From CAZOHG01 sp964579725 (GTDB taxonomy: Bacteria > Zhuqueibacterota > JdFR-76 > BMS3Abin05): 20,043 nucleotides of DNA. The stretch is from the NCBI GenBank assembly GCA_964579725.1, contig CAZOHG010000059.1:1-20043 (forward strand). Reading direction: 5' to 3'. Below the pieces are notes generated by a model that was not told the origin of the DNA, made no database searches, and saw only the letters and a list, made by a program, of their open reading frames with translations. The translations under genes were made by a program, and so were the position numbers. Positions 5,970 through 13,663 of the stretch are shown in pieces (the stretch's first letter is position 1; each line of letters opens with the position of its first letter).

Positions 5970-7380
5970 CAAGACCCGCAATAAGGTACAAAATCAACGC
6001 GATTCCGCCGGACACCAGAGCGTAGGGTAATTGGGTGCGCACGTGGTCAATGTGATCGGTGGCGGACGCCATGGAAGAAATAATGGTGGTGTCCGAAATA
6101 GGCGAGCAGTGATCACCGAAAACACCGCCGCCCAAAACCGCGCCGAGCGTCAGGGGCAGGTTGACCCCAATGATCTGTGCCATGGGAATGGCGATGGGAA
6201 TCATAATGGCAAAGGTGCCCCAGGAAGTGCCCGTAGCAAAGGCAATGAACGATCCGACCGTAAAAATTACAGCTGGCACGATGGCGGGAACCATCCAGCC
6301 CTTGGTGGCGTTGGCGACGTAAGGCCCTGTACCCAGAACTTTGCACGTGTTGCCCAGTGCAAAAGCCAGCATCATGAGAATCGCCATAGGAATTAAACCG
6401 CCTACTCCTTTGAGAAAAAGATCGGTTAGCTCCGAGGTGGTCAATATTTTCTGTGTGCGGTACATCACCGCTCCCACGGCAATGGCCGTAAGAACGGCCC
6501 AAAAAACGGCCGTGGAACCCGATCCTTTGGTAAAATTCCCATGACCCGTGATCAAGAGGCCGACGGGCATCATGGCCACCATGGTTAACACCGGAATGGT
6601 CATATTAATCGATCGGTAGGGAATGCCCGTTTTGGGGGGCAGCATGACCACATCTTCCGAAATTAACGGCTCGGCGCCATCCCGAAGCAATTTTCCCTCC
6701 TCTCGGACGCGGCGCTCCGCTTCCTTCATTGGCCCAAAATCTTTTTCGGTCAAAATAATAAAAAGGACGAAGAGAATGGCCGAAATAGCGTAGAAATTGA
6801 GGGGGACGCCTTCGGCGAACGTCCGCATGGGTTGGGCCACATTTTGGCTGTCCAATAGACCGAGAATGTAGGCTCCCCAGGCATTGAAAGGAATGAGAAC
6901 ACAAATAGGGGCGGAAGTGGAATCACAAATGTAAGCCAGTTTTTCACGGGAGATGCGCAGTTTGTCAAAAAGGGGTCGCGCAAAAGAGGCGCGCACCAAT
7001 ACATTAATGCTGGTCTCGACGAAAACCACTACTGCCAGCGCCCAGGTAAGAAGTTGGGCTGTTTTGCGCCCCCGAACAATTCCACGGGATGTAATGGTGT
7101 GAATAAATCCCTCCACTCCTCCCGAGCGCTGAGTGTAAGCAATGAGGGCTCCCACCAATGCACTGAAAATGATGACCTTGGTGTTGCCGGAATCTTGAAA
7201 CACATTAATGCAGGCTTCAAGGGCAAGATTGAGCCCGGAGAGGGGATTCCAGTGAGCTAAAATGAGCCAGCCCGACCAAATGCCCAAAAAAAGGGACAGG
7301 TACACCTGCTTGGTTCGAATGGCCAGAAAAATGGCCAAAAGAGGGGGAACAATGGAAAGCCATCCGGTTGTTTGCGTCAT
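5962..7380 (-). CDS. NhaC-family Na+/H+ antiporter
   Basis: An inner-membrane secondary transporter of the IT superfamily. Its 472 residues form about 11-12 hydrophobic segments, beginning with LSIVPPLLAIFLAIR. The strongest marker is GDHCSPISDTTIISS at 422-436, the family's conserved substrate/ion segment, with a matching earlier half carrying FVETSINVLVRASFARP and STSAPICVLIPFNAWG. A charged cytoplasmic loop lies near 210-250. Members exchange sodium for protons or, in the MleN-like branch, for protons plus malate/lactate; which applies cannot be read here. ATG at 7378-7380 has only a weak ribosome site. The gene is tail-to-tail with the GT2 gene, overlapping it by eight bases, and lies 210 bases downstream of serS in the same direction. 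It has no evident link to the polysaccharide genes. Confidence 0.93.
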   Translation of the reverse strand: MTQTTGWLSIVPPLLAIFLAIRTKQVYLSLFLGIWSGWLILAHWNPLSGLNLALEACINVFQDSGNTKVIIFSALVGALIAYTQRSGGVEGFIHTITSRGIVRGRKTAQLLTWALAVVVFVETSINVLVRASFARPLFDKLRISREKLAYICDSTSAPICVLIPFNAWGAYILGLLDSQNVAQPMRTFAEGVPLNFYAISAILFVLFIILTEKDFGPMKEAERRVREEGKLLRDGAEPLISEDVVMLPPKTGIPYRSINMTIPVLTMVAMMPVGLLITGHGNFTKGSGSTAVFWAVLTAIAVGAVMYRTQKILTTSELTDLFLKGVGGLIPMAILMMLAFALGNTCKVLGTGPYVANATKGWMVPAIVPAVIFTVGSFIAFATGTSWGTFAIMIPIAIPMAQIIGVNLPLTLGAVLGGGVFGDHCSPISDTTIISSMASATDHIDHVRTQLPYALVSGGIALILYLIAGLVM

Positions 7381-7515
7381 CTCGGCAACTCGTTTTGGGT
7401 TTTGCTATTTCGGACAAAGTGGAATGAAACCGCCGGCTGGGGTTTGGGCTCGCGCCTTACCTCAAAAAAAGATCAGACGAAATTCCACGCATTTTCCTAT
7501 TTGTCCAGCTAATTC

Positions 7516-7543
7516 AATTTAATTCAAGGCAAATTCTATTCAA
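7516..7543 (-). promoter_or_regulatory. Possible promoter for the antiporter gene
   Basis: On the minus strand, TTGAAT (7543-7538) and TAAATT (7521-7516) are 16 bases apart, inside the 210-base gap between serS and the antiporter gene. The -10 hexamer is the same TAAATT proposed upstream of the TPR gene. The surrounding sequence is AT-rich, so a chance match is quite possible. Confidence 0.28.
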
Positions 7544-7590
7544 AACAAGGCCCGATTCGGTTTCCTTTTTCCGAAGCGAACACGTGGTTT

Positions 7591-8859
7591 TTATTTCAGA
7601 ACACTCACGCCCAAATAATCCCTGAGTACTTCGGGCACGATCACAGTTCCTTCGTCGGTCTGGTAATTTTCCAAAAGGGCAATGACCGTTCGAGGTAACG
7701 CCAATCCCGATCCATTGAGGGTGTGGACGAATTCGGGTTTGGAATCCGGCGTGCGGCGAAACCGAATGTTTGCCCGTCGGGCCTGAAAATCCAGAAAATT
7801 AGAAACCGAAGAAACCTCCAACCAGCGACCGATTCCCTGAGCCCACACTTCCAAATCGTAGCATTTGGCGGCGGCAAAACTCAGATCGCCCGTGGCCAGA
7901 TTGAGAACCCGGTACGGCAAATTTAGGAGCTGCAAAATTTCTTCGGCGTCGTGGAGTAGCTTTTCGTGTTCCTCCCAGGACGTCTCGGGCCGGACGAATT
8001 TTACCAATTCCACTTTGTCGAATTGGTGAATGCGCATGAGACCGCGCGTATCGCGTCCGTACGAACCGGCCTCTCGCCGAAAACAGGGCGTGTACGCCGT
8101 GTAATAAAGCGGCAGCTCCTCTTCCTTTAAAATTTCATCTTTGTGAAGATTGGTGACGGGGACCTCCGCCGTCGGAATCAAAAAGAGATCGTCTTGTTCG
8201 ATGTGGTACATATCGTCTTCCAATTTGGGAAGTTGGCCGGTGCCGAACATGACATCGCGGCGCACAATAAAGGGCGGAGCAATTTCCCGGTAACCGTGTT
8301 TTTGGGTGTGAATGTCTAAAAAAAAGTTAATCAGGGCTCGCTCCAAACGCGCGCCCATTCCCTTGAATACAATGAAATTGGACCCGGAAAGCTTGCTCCC
8401 TCGCTGGAAATCAATGAGATTCAGAGCCGTCCCCAACTCCCAGTGGGGTTTTGGTTTGAAGTCGAGTTTTTCAATTTCACCCCAGCGGCGGACCTCTTGA
8501 TTGAAACTCTCGTCTGGGCCCACCGGTACGGAGGGGTCCGGAATATTGGGCACCCAAATGAGAATGCTGCGAATGCCTTCCTGAATTTCGCGAAGTCGGC
8601 CGTCCAACTGCTTGATTTTTTCTGCCACCGTACGCATTTGGGTGATTTTGTCGTCAGCATTTTGCCCGGCTTTTTTCAAGCGGTTGATTTCGGCGGAAAC
8701 CGTGTTTCGCAGGCGCTTTAATTCCTCCGATTCCTGAATGATTTTCCGCCGCTCGGCGTCAAGCTGTAAAAGTTTGTCAATGTCCGCCTTTTCGTTTTTA
8801 TTTTTGACGGCATCTTTGACCAAGTCAGCGTGTTCACGAATGAATTTTAAATCTAACAT
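7591..8859 (-). CDS. serS: Seryl-tRNA synthetase
   Basis: A class II synthetase that charges tRNA-Ser (and tRNA-Sec if present) with serine in the cytoplasm. The 422-residue length is normal. The N-terminal helical arm that grips the tRNA long variable arm spans about 30-100. The catalytic core follows, with the TAE serine-binding triad at 230-232, motif 2 (FRREAGSYGRDTRG at 260-273) and motif 3 (GSGLALPRTVIALLENYQ at 383-400, with R390). The ATG has AAAGG seven bases upstream. A promoter-like element lies upstream and the operon before it ends in a terminator, so it is probably transcribed on its own. No T-box leader is seen. It appears to be the ordinary housekeeping copy. Confidence 0.98.
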   Translation of the reverse strand: MLDLKFIREHADLVKDAVKNKNEKADIDKLLQLDAERRKIIQESEELKRLRNTVSAEINRLKKAGQNADDKITQMRTVAEKIKQLDGRLREIQEGIRSILIWVPNIPDPSVPVGPDESFNQEVRRWGEIEKLDFKPKPHWELGTALNLIDFQRGSKLSGSNFIVFKGMGARLERALINFFLDIHTQKHGYREIAPPFIVRRDVMFGTGQLPKLEDDMYHIEQDDLFLIPTAEVPVTNLHKDEILKEEELPLYYTAYTPCFRREAGSYGRDTRGLMRIHQFDKVELVKFVRPETSWEEHEKLLHDAEEILQLLNLPYRVLNLATGDLSFAAAKCYDLEVWAQGIGRWLEVSSVSNFLDFQARRANIRFRRTPDSKPEFVHTLNGSGLALPRTVIALLENYQTDEGTVIVPEVLRDYLGVSVLK

Positions 8860-8911
8860 AGAAAAACCTTTCGAGGCTCAAAAGCGATTCGAAACCAATC
8901 ACATGTACTAA

Positions 8912-8940
8912 AAGATAATTCTTTCGGAAATTTAAATCAA
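8912..8940 (-). promoter_or_regulatory. Putative serS promoter
   Basis: On the minus strand, TTGATT (8940-8935) and TATCTT (8917-8912) are separated by 17 bases, just beyond the terminator of the polysaccharide operon and about 50 bases before the serS start. Position and spacing both fit an independent promoter. Confidence 0.5.
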
Positions 8941-8950
8941 TTAAAAAATA

Positions 8951-8979
8951 AAAAGGGCGGTTGGAAGCCGCCCCTTTTT
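8951..8979 (-). terminator. Intrinsic terminator of the polysaccharide operon
   Basis: GGGCGG (8955-8960) and CCGCCC (8968-8973) form a six-pair G+C stem with a seven-base loop, flanked by A5 on one side and T5 on the other. On the minus strand the stem is followed by TTTTTATTTTTTAATT, a strong U-tract, 18 bases after the aminotransferase stop codon. The symmetry means it could also stop transcripts from the opposite direction. Confidence 0.85.
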
Positions 8980-8996
8980 GAGAGGAAAAAAAGAAA

Positions 8997-10097
8997 TTAA
9001 GCCAAAAATTTCCGGATGTGTTCGGTTGTGTACTCAATATGCTCGTCAGGCAATTCGGGGTACATGGGAAGGGACACGACGTGGCTGGAAACCTTTTCGG
9101 CCACAGGGAAATCGCCCTTTTTGTATCCGAGACTTTCGTAGGCCGGTTGCAGGTGGAGGGGGATCGGGTAATGAATCCCCGTGGCGATGCCGTTTTCCTT
9201 CAGAAAGGCCTGAAGCCCATCACGGTCTTCCACCTGAATGGTGTATTGATGGTAGGTGTGCGCATTGGTTTCGGCCACGTAGGGTGTAATGGCTGGTGTC
9301 CCCTGAAGGCGTTCGTTGTACTTGGCGGCATTTTGCCGACGCATTTCATTCCACCGGTCAATGTATTTGAGCTTTACGTTTAGAACGGCAGCCTGAATGG
9401 AATCTAGGCGACTGTTGACCCCCAAATAAACGTGCTGGTATTTGGTGGCGGAGCCGTGAACCCGCAATTTGCGGACACGGTCGGCAATATCGTCGTCATT
9501 GGTCAGTACCATGCCACCGTCTCCGTAGGCGCCGAGATTTTTGCTGGGGAAGAAACTGAGGCAGCCGGCATCCCCCAGAGAGGTGGCTTTTTTCCCCTTA
9601 TATGTGGCGCCGACGGCCTGCGCAGAGTCCTCGATAACGACCAAATTGTGTTTTTGGGCGATTGCGTTAATGGCATCCATATCGGCGCACTGGCCGTACA
9701 GGTGGACGGGCACAATCGCTTTGGTTTTCGGGGTGATTTTGGCCTCTATTTGCTCGGGATCAATAATGTACGTTTTGGGGTCAATGTCCACGAAAATAGG
9801 GCGAATGCCCAGCAAAACCATGACTTCGACCGTCGCGACGAATGTCATGGGGGTGGTAATGACCTCGTCGCCCGGGCCGATATTGTATGCCATGAGTGCA
9901 AGTTGAATGGCATCGGTGCCGGAAGCCACACCCACGGCGTGTTTCACGCCCGTGTATTCGGCCATGTTTTTCTCAAATTCTTTGACCGCCGGGCCCAAAA
10001 TAAACGCCCCGGAATCCAAAACCCCGTGAATGGCGGCATCCATTTCCGGCTGAATATTTTTATATTGCGTGACCAGATCAACCAGGGGTACTTTCAT
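8997..10097 (-). CDS. DegT/DnrJ/EryC1-family sugar aminotransferase, WbpE-like
   Basis: A PLP-dependent enzyme that transfers an amino group to a keto sugar nucleotide in the cytoplasm. It has 366 residues with the internal-aldimine lysine K186 in SFFPSKNLGAYGDGG, the pyridine-binding acid D157 in VIEDSAQ, the substrate segment LYGQCADMDAINAIA (133-147), GVNSRLD (226-232) and HYPIPLHLQPAY (309-320). These segments resemble WbpE, which aminates UDP-3-keto-GlcNAc acid, more than they resemble 4-aminotransferases of the PglE/ArnB kind; this is from memory of the family, not an alignment. GnnB-type lipid-A aminotransferases are another option. Its natural partner would be the Gfo/Idh/MocA dehydrogenase three genes upstream. 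The ATG has a strong GAGGAGGA three bases before it. It is the last gene of the operon, before a clear terminator. Confidence 0.92.
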   Translation of the reverse strand: MKVPLVDLVTQYKNIQPEMDAAIHGVLDSGAFILGPAVKEFEKNMAEYTGVKHAVGVASGTDAIQLALMAYNIGPGDEVITTPMTFVATVEVMVLLGIRPIFVDIDPKTYIIDPEQIEAKITPKTKAIVPVHLYGQCADMDAINAIAQKHNLVVIEDSAQAVGATYKGKKATSLGDAGCLSFFPSKNLGAYGDGGMVLTNDDDIADRVRKLRVHGSATKYQHVYLGVNSRLDSIQAAVLNVKLKYIDRWNEMRRQNAAKYNERLQGTPAITPYVAETNAHTYHQYTIQVEDRDGLQAFLKENGIATGIHYPIPLHLQPAYESLGYKKGDFPVAEKVSSHVVSLPMYPELPDEHIEYTTEHIRKFLA

Positions 10098-10100
10098 GTG

Positions 10101-10108
10101 TCCTCCTC
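10101..10108 (-). promoter_or_regulatory. Strong ribosome binding site of the aminotransferase gene
   Basis: GAGGAGGA on the minus strand, three bases before ATG 10097, is the strongest Shine-Dalgarno sequence in the operon. Most other genes of the operon have weak sites and depend on overlap. Confidence 0.8.
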
Positions 10109-10205
10109 AATTTTAAGATGACGTGATTTTTTGGTTTCGTCACACGTTTCATTGAAACAAAATAGATCGAACCAACCGTTTAGATTTCCGAAAAAGCGTG
10201 CCAAT

Positions 10206-11600
10206 TTATTGTCCCTTCCCCCGCAACATGACCGAAAGCGTATTTAAGATGATTTTCAAATCCATTCGCAAAGACATATTTTCGAGATAAAACAGATCGT
10301 ATTGCACCTTTTTCCTTACATCGTCCAGAGATTGGTCGTATTCGTGTTTGATTTGTGCCCAGCCGGTAATGCCGGGACGGACGCGCAAGCGACGCAAATA
10401 AAAGGGAATTTCCTCCTGCAATTTTTCCACAAAATAGGGGCGTTCCGGCCGGGGCCCCACCAGACTCATATCCCCTTTAAAGACGTTTATGAATTGAGGG
10501 ATTTCGTCAATGCGCAGTTTTCGCATGATTCTACCCACGCGGGTAATACGGGGATCGTCCGAACCTGCCCACACAGGGCCGGTTCTTTTTTCCGCGTCTT
10601 CGTACATGGAGCGGAATTTGTAGATCGTGAAGAGCTTTCCGTTCCGCCCCACGCGCTTTTGTTTGTACAGAATAGGCCCCTTGGAATCCAGTTTGATAAT
10701 GATCCCCACCAAAATCCAGAGGGGTGCAAACAAAATTAAAATGGCCGCCGAAACAGTCAAGTCCATGAGGCGTTTGACTCGTCTTTCCCACGGAGGCATC
10801 AACTCCGGCAAAATTTCGATGAGCGGAAACCCGTAAATTTGGTTTGTGCGAGCCTGACCGACTACAATGTCGTAGAGGTCAGGGACAATTTTAAGATTCA
10901 CATCCAACCCATTGACTTCTCCCAACACACGAACCACCTCTCGCCTTTCGGATTCCTCCAGGGCGATTAGCACCTCTTCAATTCCCAGGGTTTGAATGAG
11001 AGAACCCAAATCGTTCAATTTACCGAGAACCAATTTTTCCGGGACGACCGGCTGGCCTTCGGGGAGTGCGACGAACCCCGCCACTTTGTACCCCAGAGCC
11101 GGGTATTGCTCCACCTTCTTTTTGAGCTCAGCGGCACGTTCCCCCTGTCCTACAATTAGGGTTTTCCGTAGCCCGATGCCCGATTCAAGCAGCCGCCGTT
11201 GAATGGAACGCAACACCAATCGACCGGCACTTACCAGTAAAATGAGCACCAGCCAATAGGAAAAAATCATGATCCGGCTTAAAGGAAAGGGGTTCTGGAT
11301 GTCCCGACGCAGATCGATGGTGATCAGAAAAATGAAAATGACGCCCACTGTAATCGCCTTGAGAAGTGCAACAAATTCGTCAAATCGGGATTGGGCGTAC
11401 CACGAGCGGTAGAGGCCGAAAAAGGCGAAAATGAAAAGCCAATAGAGAAAAACAATGCCCGATACCACAGCGTAATCGGAAAACTGGAAGGTTGAGGCAA
11501 AACCGATATGCTGCCGAAGCAAAATCCACAGAATAAATGCGGCATTAATCGTGATGAAATCGCTCAGAAAAAGCAATATTTTTTCGATGGGTTTGGGCAT
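10206..11600 (-). CDS. Polyprenyl-phosphate sugar-1-phosphate transferase (initiating enzyme)
   Basis: An inner-membrane enzyme that starts polysaccharide synthesis by moving a sugar-1-phosphate from a nucleotide sugar to undecaprenyl phosphate. It is 464 residues long from ATG 11600. The N-terminus has four membrane helices (about 9-29, 44-63, 82-97, 110-130). A Rossmann-like domain follows, starting at TLIVGQGERAAEL (147-159). The C-terminal bacterial sugar-transferase domain includes the re-entrant helix (282-302), YKFRSM (327-332), RIDEIPQF (363-370, the catalytic Asp-Glu pair), SLVGPRPERPYF (379-390) and RPGITGWAQ (408-416). This is the WbaP/WcaJ-type layout. The frame is open further upstream, but that part overlaps the GT2 gene and is Cys-rich nonsense. 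The start lies one base after the GT2 stop with no clear ribosome site, suggesting re-initiation. The sugar (Glc, Gal or an acetamido sugar) cannot be told. Confidence 0.95.
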   Translation of the reverse strand: MPKPIEKILLFLSDFITINAAFILWILLRQHIGFASTFQFSDYAVVSGIVFLYWLFIFAFFGLYRSWYAQSRFDEFVALLKAITVGVIFIFLITIDLRRDIQNPFPLSRIMIFSYWLVLILLVSAGRLVLRSIQRRLLESGIGLRKTLIVGQGERAAELKKKVEQYPALGYKVAGFVALPEGQPVVPEKLVLGKLNDLGSLIQTLGIEEVLIALEESERREVVRVLGEVNGLDVNLKIVPDLYDIVVGQARTNQIYGFPLIEILPELMPPWERRVKRLMDLTVSAAILILFAPLWILVGIIIKLDSKGPILYKQKRVGRNGKLFTIYKFRSMYEDAEKRTGPVWAGSDDPRITRVGRIMRKLRIDEIPQFINVFKGDMSLVGPRPERPYFVEKLQEEIPFYLRRLRVRPGITGWAQIKHEYDQSLDDVRKKVQYDLFYLENMSLRMDLKIILNTLSVMLRGKGQ

Positions 11601-11601
11601 A

Positions 11602-12663
11602 TTACTCGTGCGATTTAAAAATTCCGACCAAAAATCCCGCACCAAAACTGAGCTGCATGGCCGCAAACACAAAAGGCAAAACCGGCAAGTATTTGAAGCC
11701 GTAGCGAATCCCGGTGTACAGCGACGCCACAATGAGAAAAGCCCCGTACAGCAAGAGCAACCCCCAAAAAATCGGAGCCACATTCGGCCGAATGAGTGTG
11801 AGAAGGCCGCTCAGAACAAGAAAAAGGACAAAAGCTGCGGGAATCATGTGAAGAATTTTAATGGCGTCTAAATGTTTTTTGACGACGTTGACCCGCAAAA
11901 TGCCGTAGCGGAAAAACTGTTTGACCAATTTGCGTAGATTGGCACGCGGAAAATAGTACGACACGATTTTGGGGGTAAAAAAGATTTTGTACCCGGCTTT
12001 TCGGATGCGCCAATTAAATTCAGCATCTTCTGCAATAATTTTTTCTTCGTCGAAATACCCGATTTGGTCAAAAAGAGATCGGTGGTAAGCCGCGTACACA
12101 ACGGTGTCCACGAAATTGGCGCGTCGGCGGTAGCGGTAGGGAGCACTCATGATGCCGAAAGGAGAGCCCATGGCTTTGCCGATAGCCCGCTGGATGTAGG
12201 TGTCCCCGGTGTTAATTTGTGTGCCGCCCACGCAAAGGACTTTCTGAGCCTTCATGGTTCGGATGTTTTGCTCGACAAAATCGGATTTAACCCGCGTGTG
12301 GGCGCCCAAAATAATAATTACATCGCCCGAGGCGTGGCGGGCCCCCACATTTAAACCTTTCGGGGTTTTTCGGGACGGATTTTCCAGCAAACGAATATTG
12401 TGGTGACGGGCGCGGTACCCTTCTACAATCTGGCGGGAGCGGTCCGTTGAGTTTCCGTCTACAACATTAATTTCAATTTTTTCAATCGGGTAGGTTTGAG
12501 CCAGAATGGAATCGAGACACTTTCGGATGTTTTTTTCCTCGTTGTACATGGGAATCACAAAAGAAACCAGAGGAAAATCGGGGAGCGTTTGGAGAATGTG
12601 CTCAACCGTCGCCGATTTGGTGGTTTGAGGAGAACGTGCCCGGGTTGTGCGATCAGATTTCAA
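11602..12663 (-). CDS. Family 2 glycosyltransferase, ExoA-like, membrane-anchored
   Basis: Likely adds a sugar to the undecaprenyl-linked repeat unit at the cytoplasmic face. It has 353 residues: GT-A domain (about 32-240) with VSFVIPMYNEEKNI (33-46), VVDGNSTDRS (67-76), KGLNVGARHASGDVI (102-116) and AEDAEFNWRIRKAGYKI (211-227, carrying the catalytic acid pair E212/D213). Three C-terminal hydrophobic segments follow (about 270-290, 297-316, 325-347). The layout resembles ExoA of succinoglycan synthesis. Odd point: the place of the DXD-type metal motif reads LGAHTRV (119-125), without its first aspartate. The start is TTG 12663, supported by a GGGGGG tract seven bases upstream, and overlaps the dehydrogenase gene by 11 bases. 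Product and linkage are unknown. Confidence 0.9.
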   Translation of the reverse strand: MKSDRTTRARSPQTTKSATVEHILQTLPDFPLVSFVIPMYNEEKNIRKCLDSILAQTYPIEKIEINVVDGNSTDRSRQIVEGYRARHHNIRLLENPSRKTPKGLNVGARHASGDVIIILGAHTRVKSDFVEQNIRTMKAQKVLCVGGTQINTGDTYIQRAIGKAMGSPFGIMSAPYRYRRRANFVDTVVYAAYHRSLFDQIGYFDEEKIIAEDAEFNWRIRKAGYKIFFTPKIVSYYFPRANLRKLVKQFFRYGILRVNVVKKHLDAIKILHMIPAAFVLFLVLSGLLTLIRPNVAPIFWGLLLLYGAFLIVASLYTGIRYGFKYLPVLPFVFAAMQLSFGAGFLVGIFKSHE

Positions 12664-13654
12664 TCACTTTCCCCCCATTGCGCAAAGATTTTTCCGCCAG
12701 TTCCAGAGCACGAACTACACGGAGTCCGTTCAGCCCGTCCGTTTTTGGCGGCTGGAGGGTTTCGCACGAGTCGAGGAATTGTTCCATTTCCCTCCGCAGC
12801 GGTTCGAAGGTGTCCAATTTCGGGCTGATAACATCTCCCGTGCGATAGCTCAACTGGTACTCTCCGAACGTTTCAGGGTCTTTGTAATCCACACCTTTGT
12901 CGTAAATCTTCACTTTCTCCACATTCTCCGTGTCGTCATACACCAGCATTTTTTCGGAACCCACGATGGTTGTGCGCCGCAGTTTGCTGGGCGAGAGCCA
13001 ACTGACCTGTACATGTGCAATCGCCCCAGAGGGAAACTCCAGATTAATAAACGCCACATCGGGAATATTTTTCTGGACGAAATCCCGGCCCGCGGCGGAG
13101 ACCCGGATGGGTGCCTCACCTAACCAGTAAAAGATGGTTGAGAAGTCGTGAGGCGCCAAATCCCAAATAACACTGACGTCTTTTTGGTGAAGCCCTAAAT
13201 TGACCCGAGACGAACTTATGTAATATACAGTACCCAAGGTGCCGGATTCAAGGATTTCTTTGATCTTCAACACAGGCGGGCTGTATTCAAACGTATGGCC
13301 GACCATGAGAATTTTTTGGTACTTTTGGGCGGTTTCAATTAAATTTTGTGCTTCCTGAACGGAAGAAGCCAGAGGCTTTTCAATAAAAACATGTTTGTGA
13401 TTTTCGAGCGCGCGAATACCGAGAGGAGCGTGTAAGGAGACAGGCACTGCGATTAGTACGGCGTCAATCTCGGGGTCTTGAAAAACCCGTTCCACATCGG
13501 TCTGTGTTTCAATGGTGGGGTAGCGGGATTGAATGCGCGCCAATTTATTCTCATCCAAATCACACACAACAATCCGATCCAAACGGCGCAATTCGTACAA
13601 ATTGCGAAGTAAATTTGGCCCCCAATATCCAACTCCGATCAATGCTGCGTTCAT
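12653..13654 (-). CDS. Gfo/Idh/MocA-family sugar(-nucleotide) dehydrogenase
   Basis: A cytoplasmic NAD(P)-dependent oxidoreductase acting on a sugar or sugar nucleotide. The 333 residues start with the Rossmann fold GVGYWGPNLLRN (7-18), followed by CDLDENK (31-37), where an acid after the second strand suggests NAD(H). The family signature EKPLA is at 92-96, and WDLAPHDFS (164-172) contains the active-site histidine H169. The C-terminal alpha/beta sheet domain extends from about 120. In surface-glycan clusters this group often oxidises the 3-hydroxyl of UDP-GlcNAc or its uronic acid, feeding a DegT aminotransferase such as the one at the operon's end. Candidates include WbpB-like and GnnA-like enzymes; inositol or other sugar dehydrogenases remain possible. 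ATG 13654 has AGGGA eight bases upstream and follows the deacetylase stop by nine bases. Confidence 0.92.
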   Translation of the reverse strand: MNAALIGVGYWGPNLLRNLYELRRLDRIVVCDLDENKLARIQSRYPTIETQTDVERVFQDPEIDAVLIAVPVSLHAPLGIRALENHKHVFIEKPLASSVQEAQNLIETAQKYQKILMVGHTFEYSPPVLKIKEILESGTLGTVYYISSSRVNLGLHQKDVSVIWDLAPHDFSTIFYWLGEAPIRVSAAGRDFVQKNIPDVAFINLEFPSGAIAHVQVSWLSPSKLRRTTIVGSEKMLVYDDTENVEKVKIYDKGVDYKDPETFGEYQLSYRTGDVISPKLDTFEPLRREMEQFLDSCETLQPPKTDGLNGLRVVRALELAEKSLRNGGKVIEI

Positions 13655-13663
13655 TTTTCGTCC

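Noticed and set aside
7561..7580. Hairpin TTCGG/CCGAA after serS as a terminator
   Set aside because: Only five pairs, a ten-base loop, and no U-tract on the minus strand.
9432..10121. 229-residue plus-strand frame antisense to the aminotransferase gene
   Set aside because: A shadow of codon bias on the opposite strand; the DegT protein has all its family motifs, whereas this frame has none.
11601..11783. N-terminal extension of the sugar transferase (start at 11783)
   Set aside because: It is Cys-rich, overlaps the coding end of the GT2 gene in another frame, and precedes a normal N-terminus (MPKPIEKILLFLSDF) at 11600.
12125..12140. GGCGGTAG, resembling the ops/JUMPstart element recognised by RfaH
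   Set aside because: It lies inside coding sequence on the strand opposite to the operon's transcription; a similar GGCGGTAG near 5905 is also inside a gene. Neither is in a leader.
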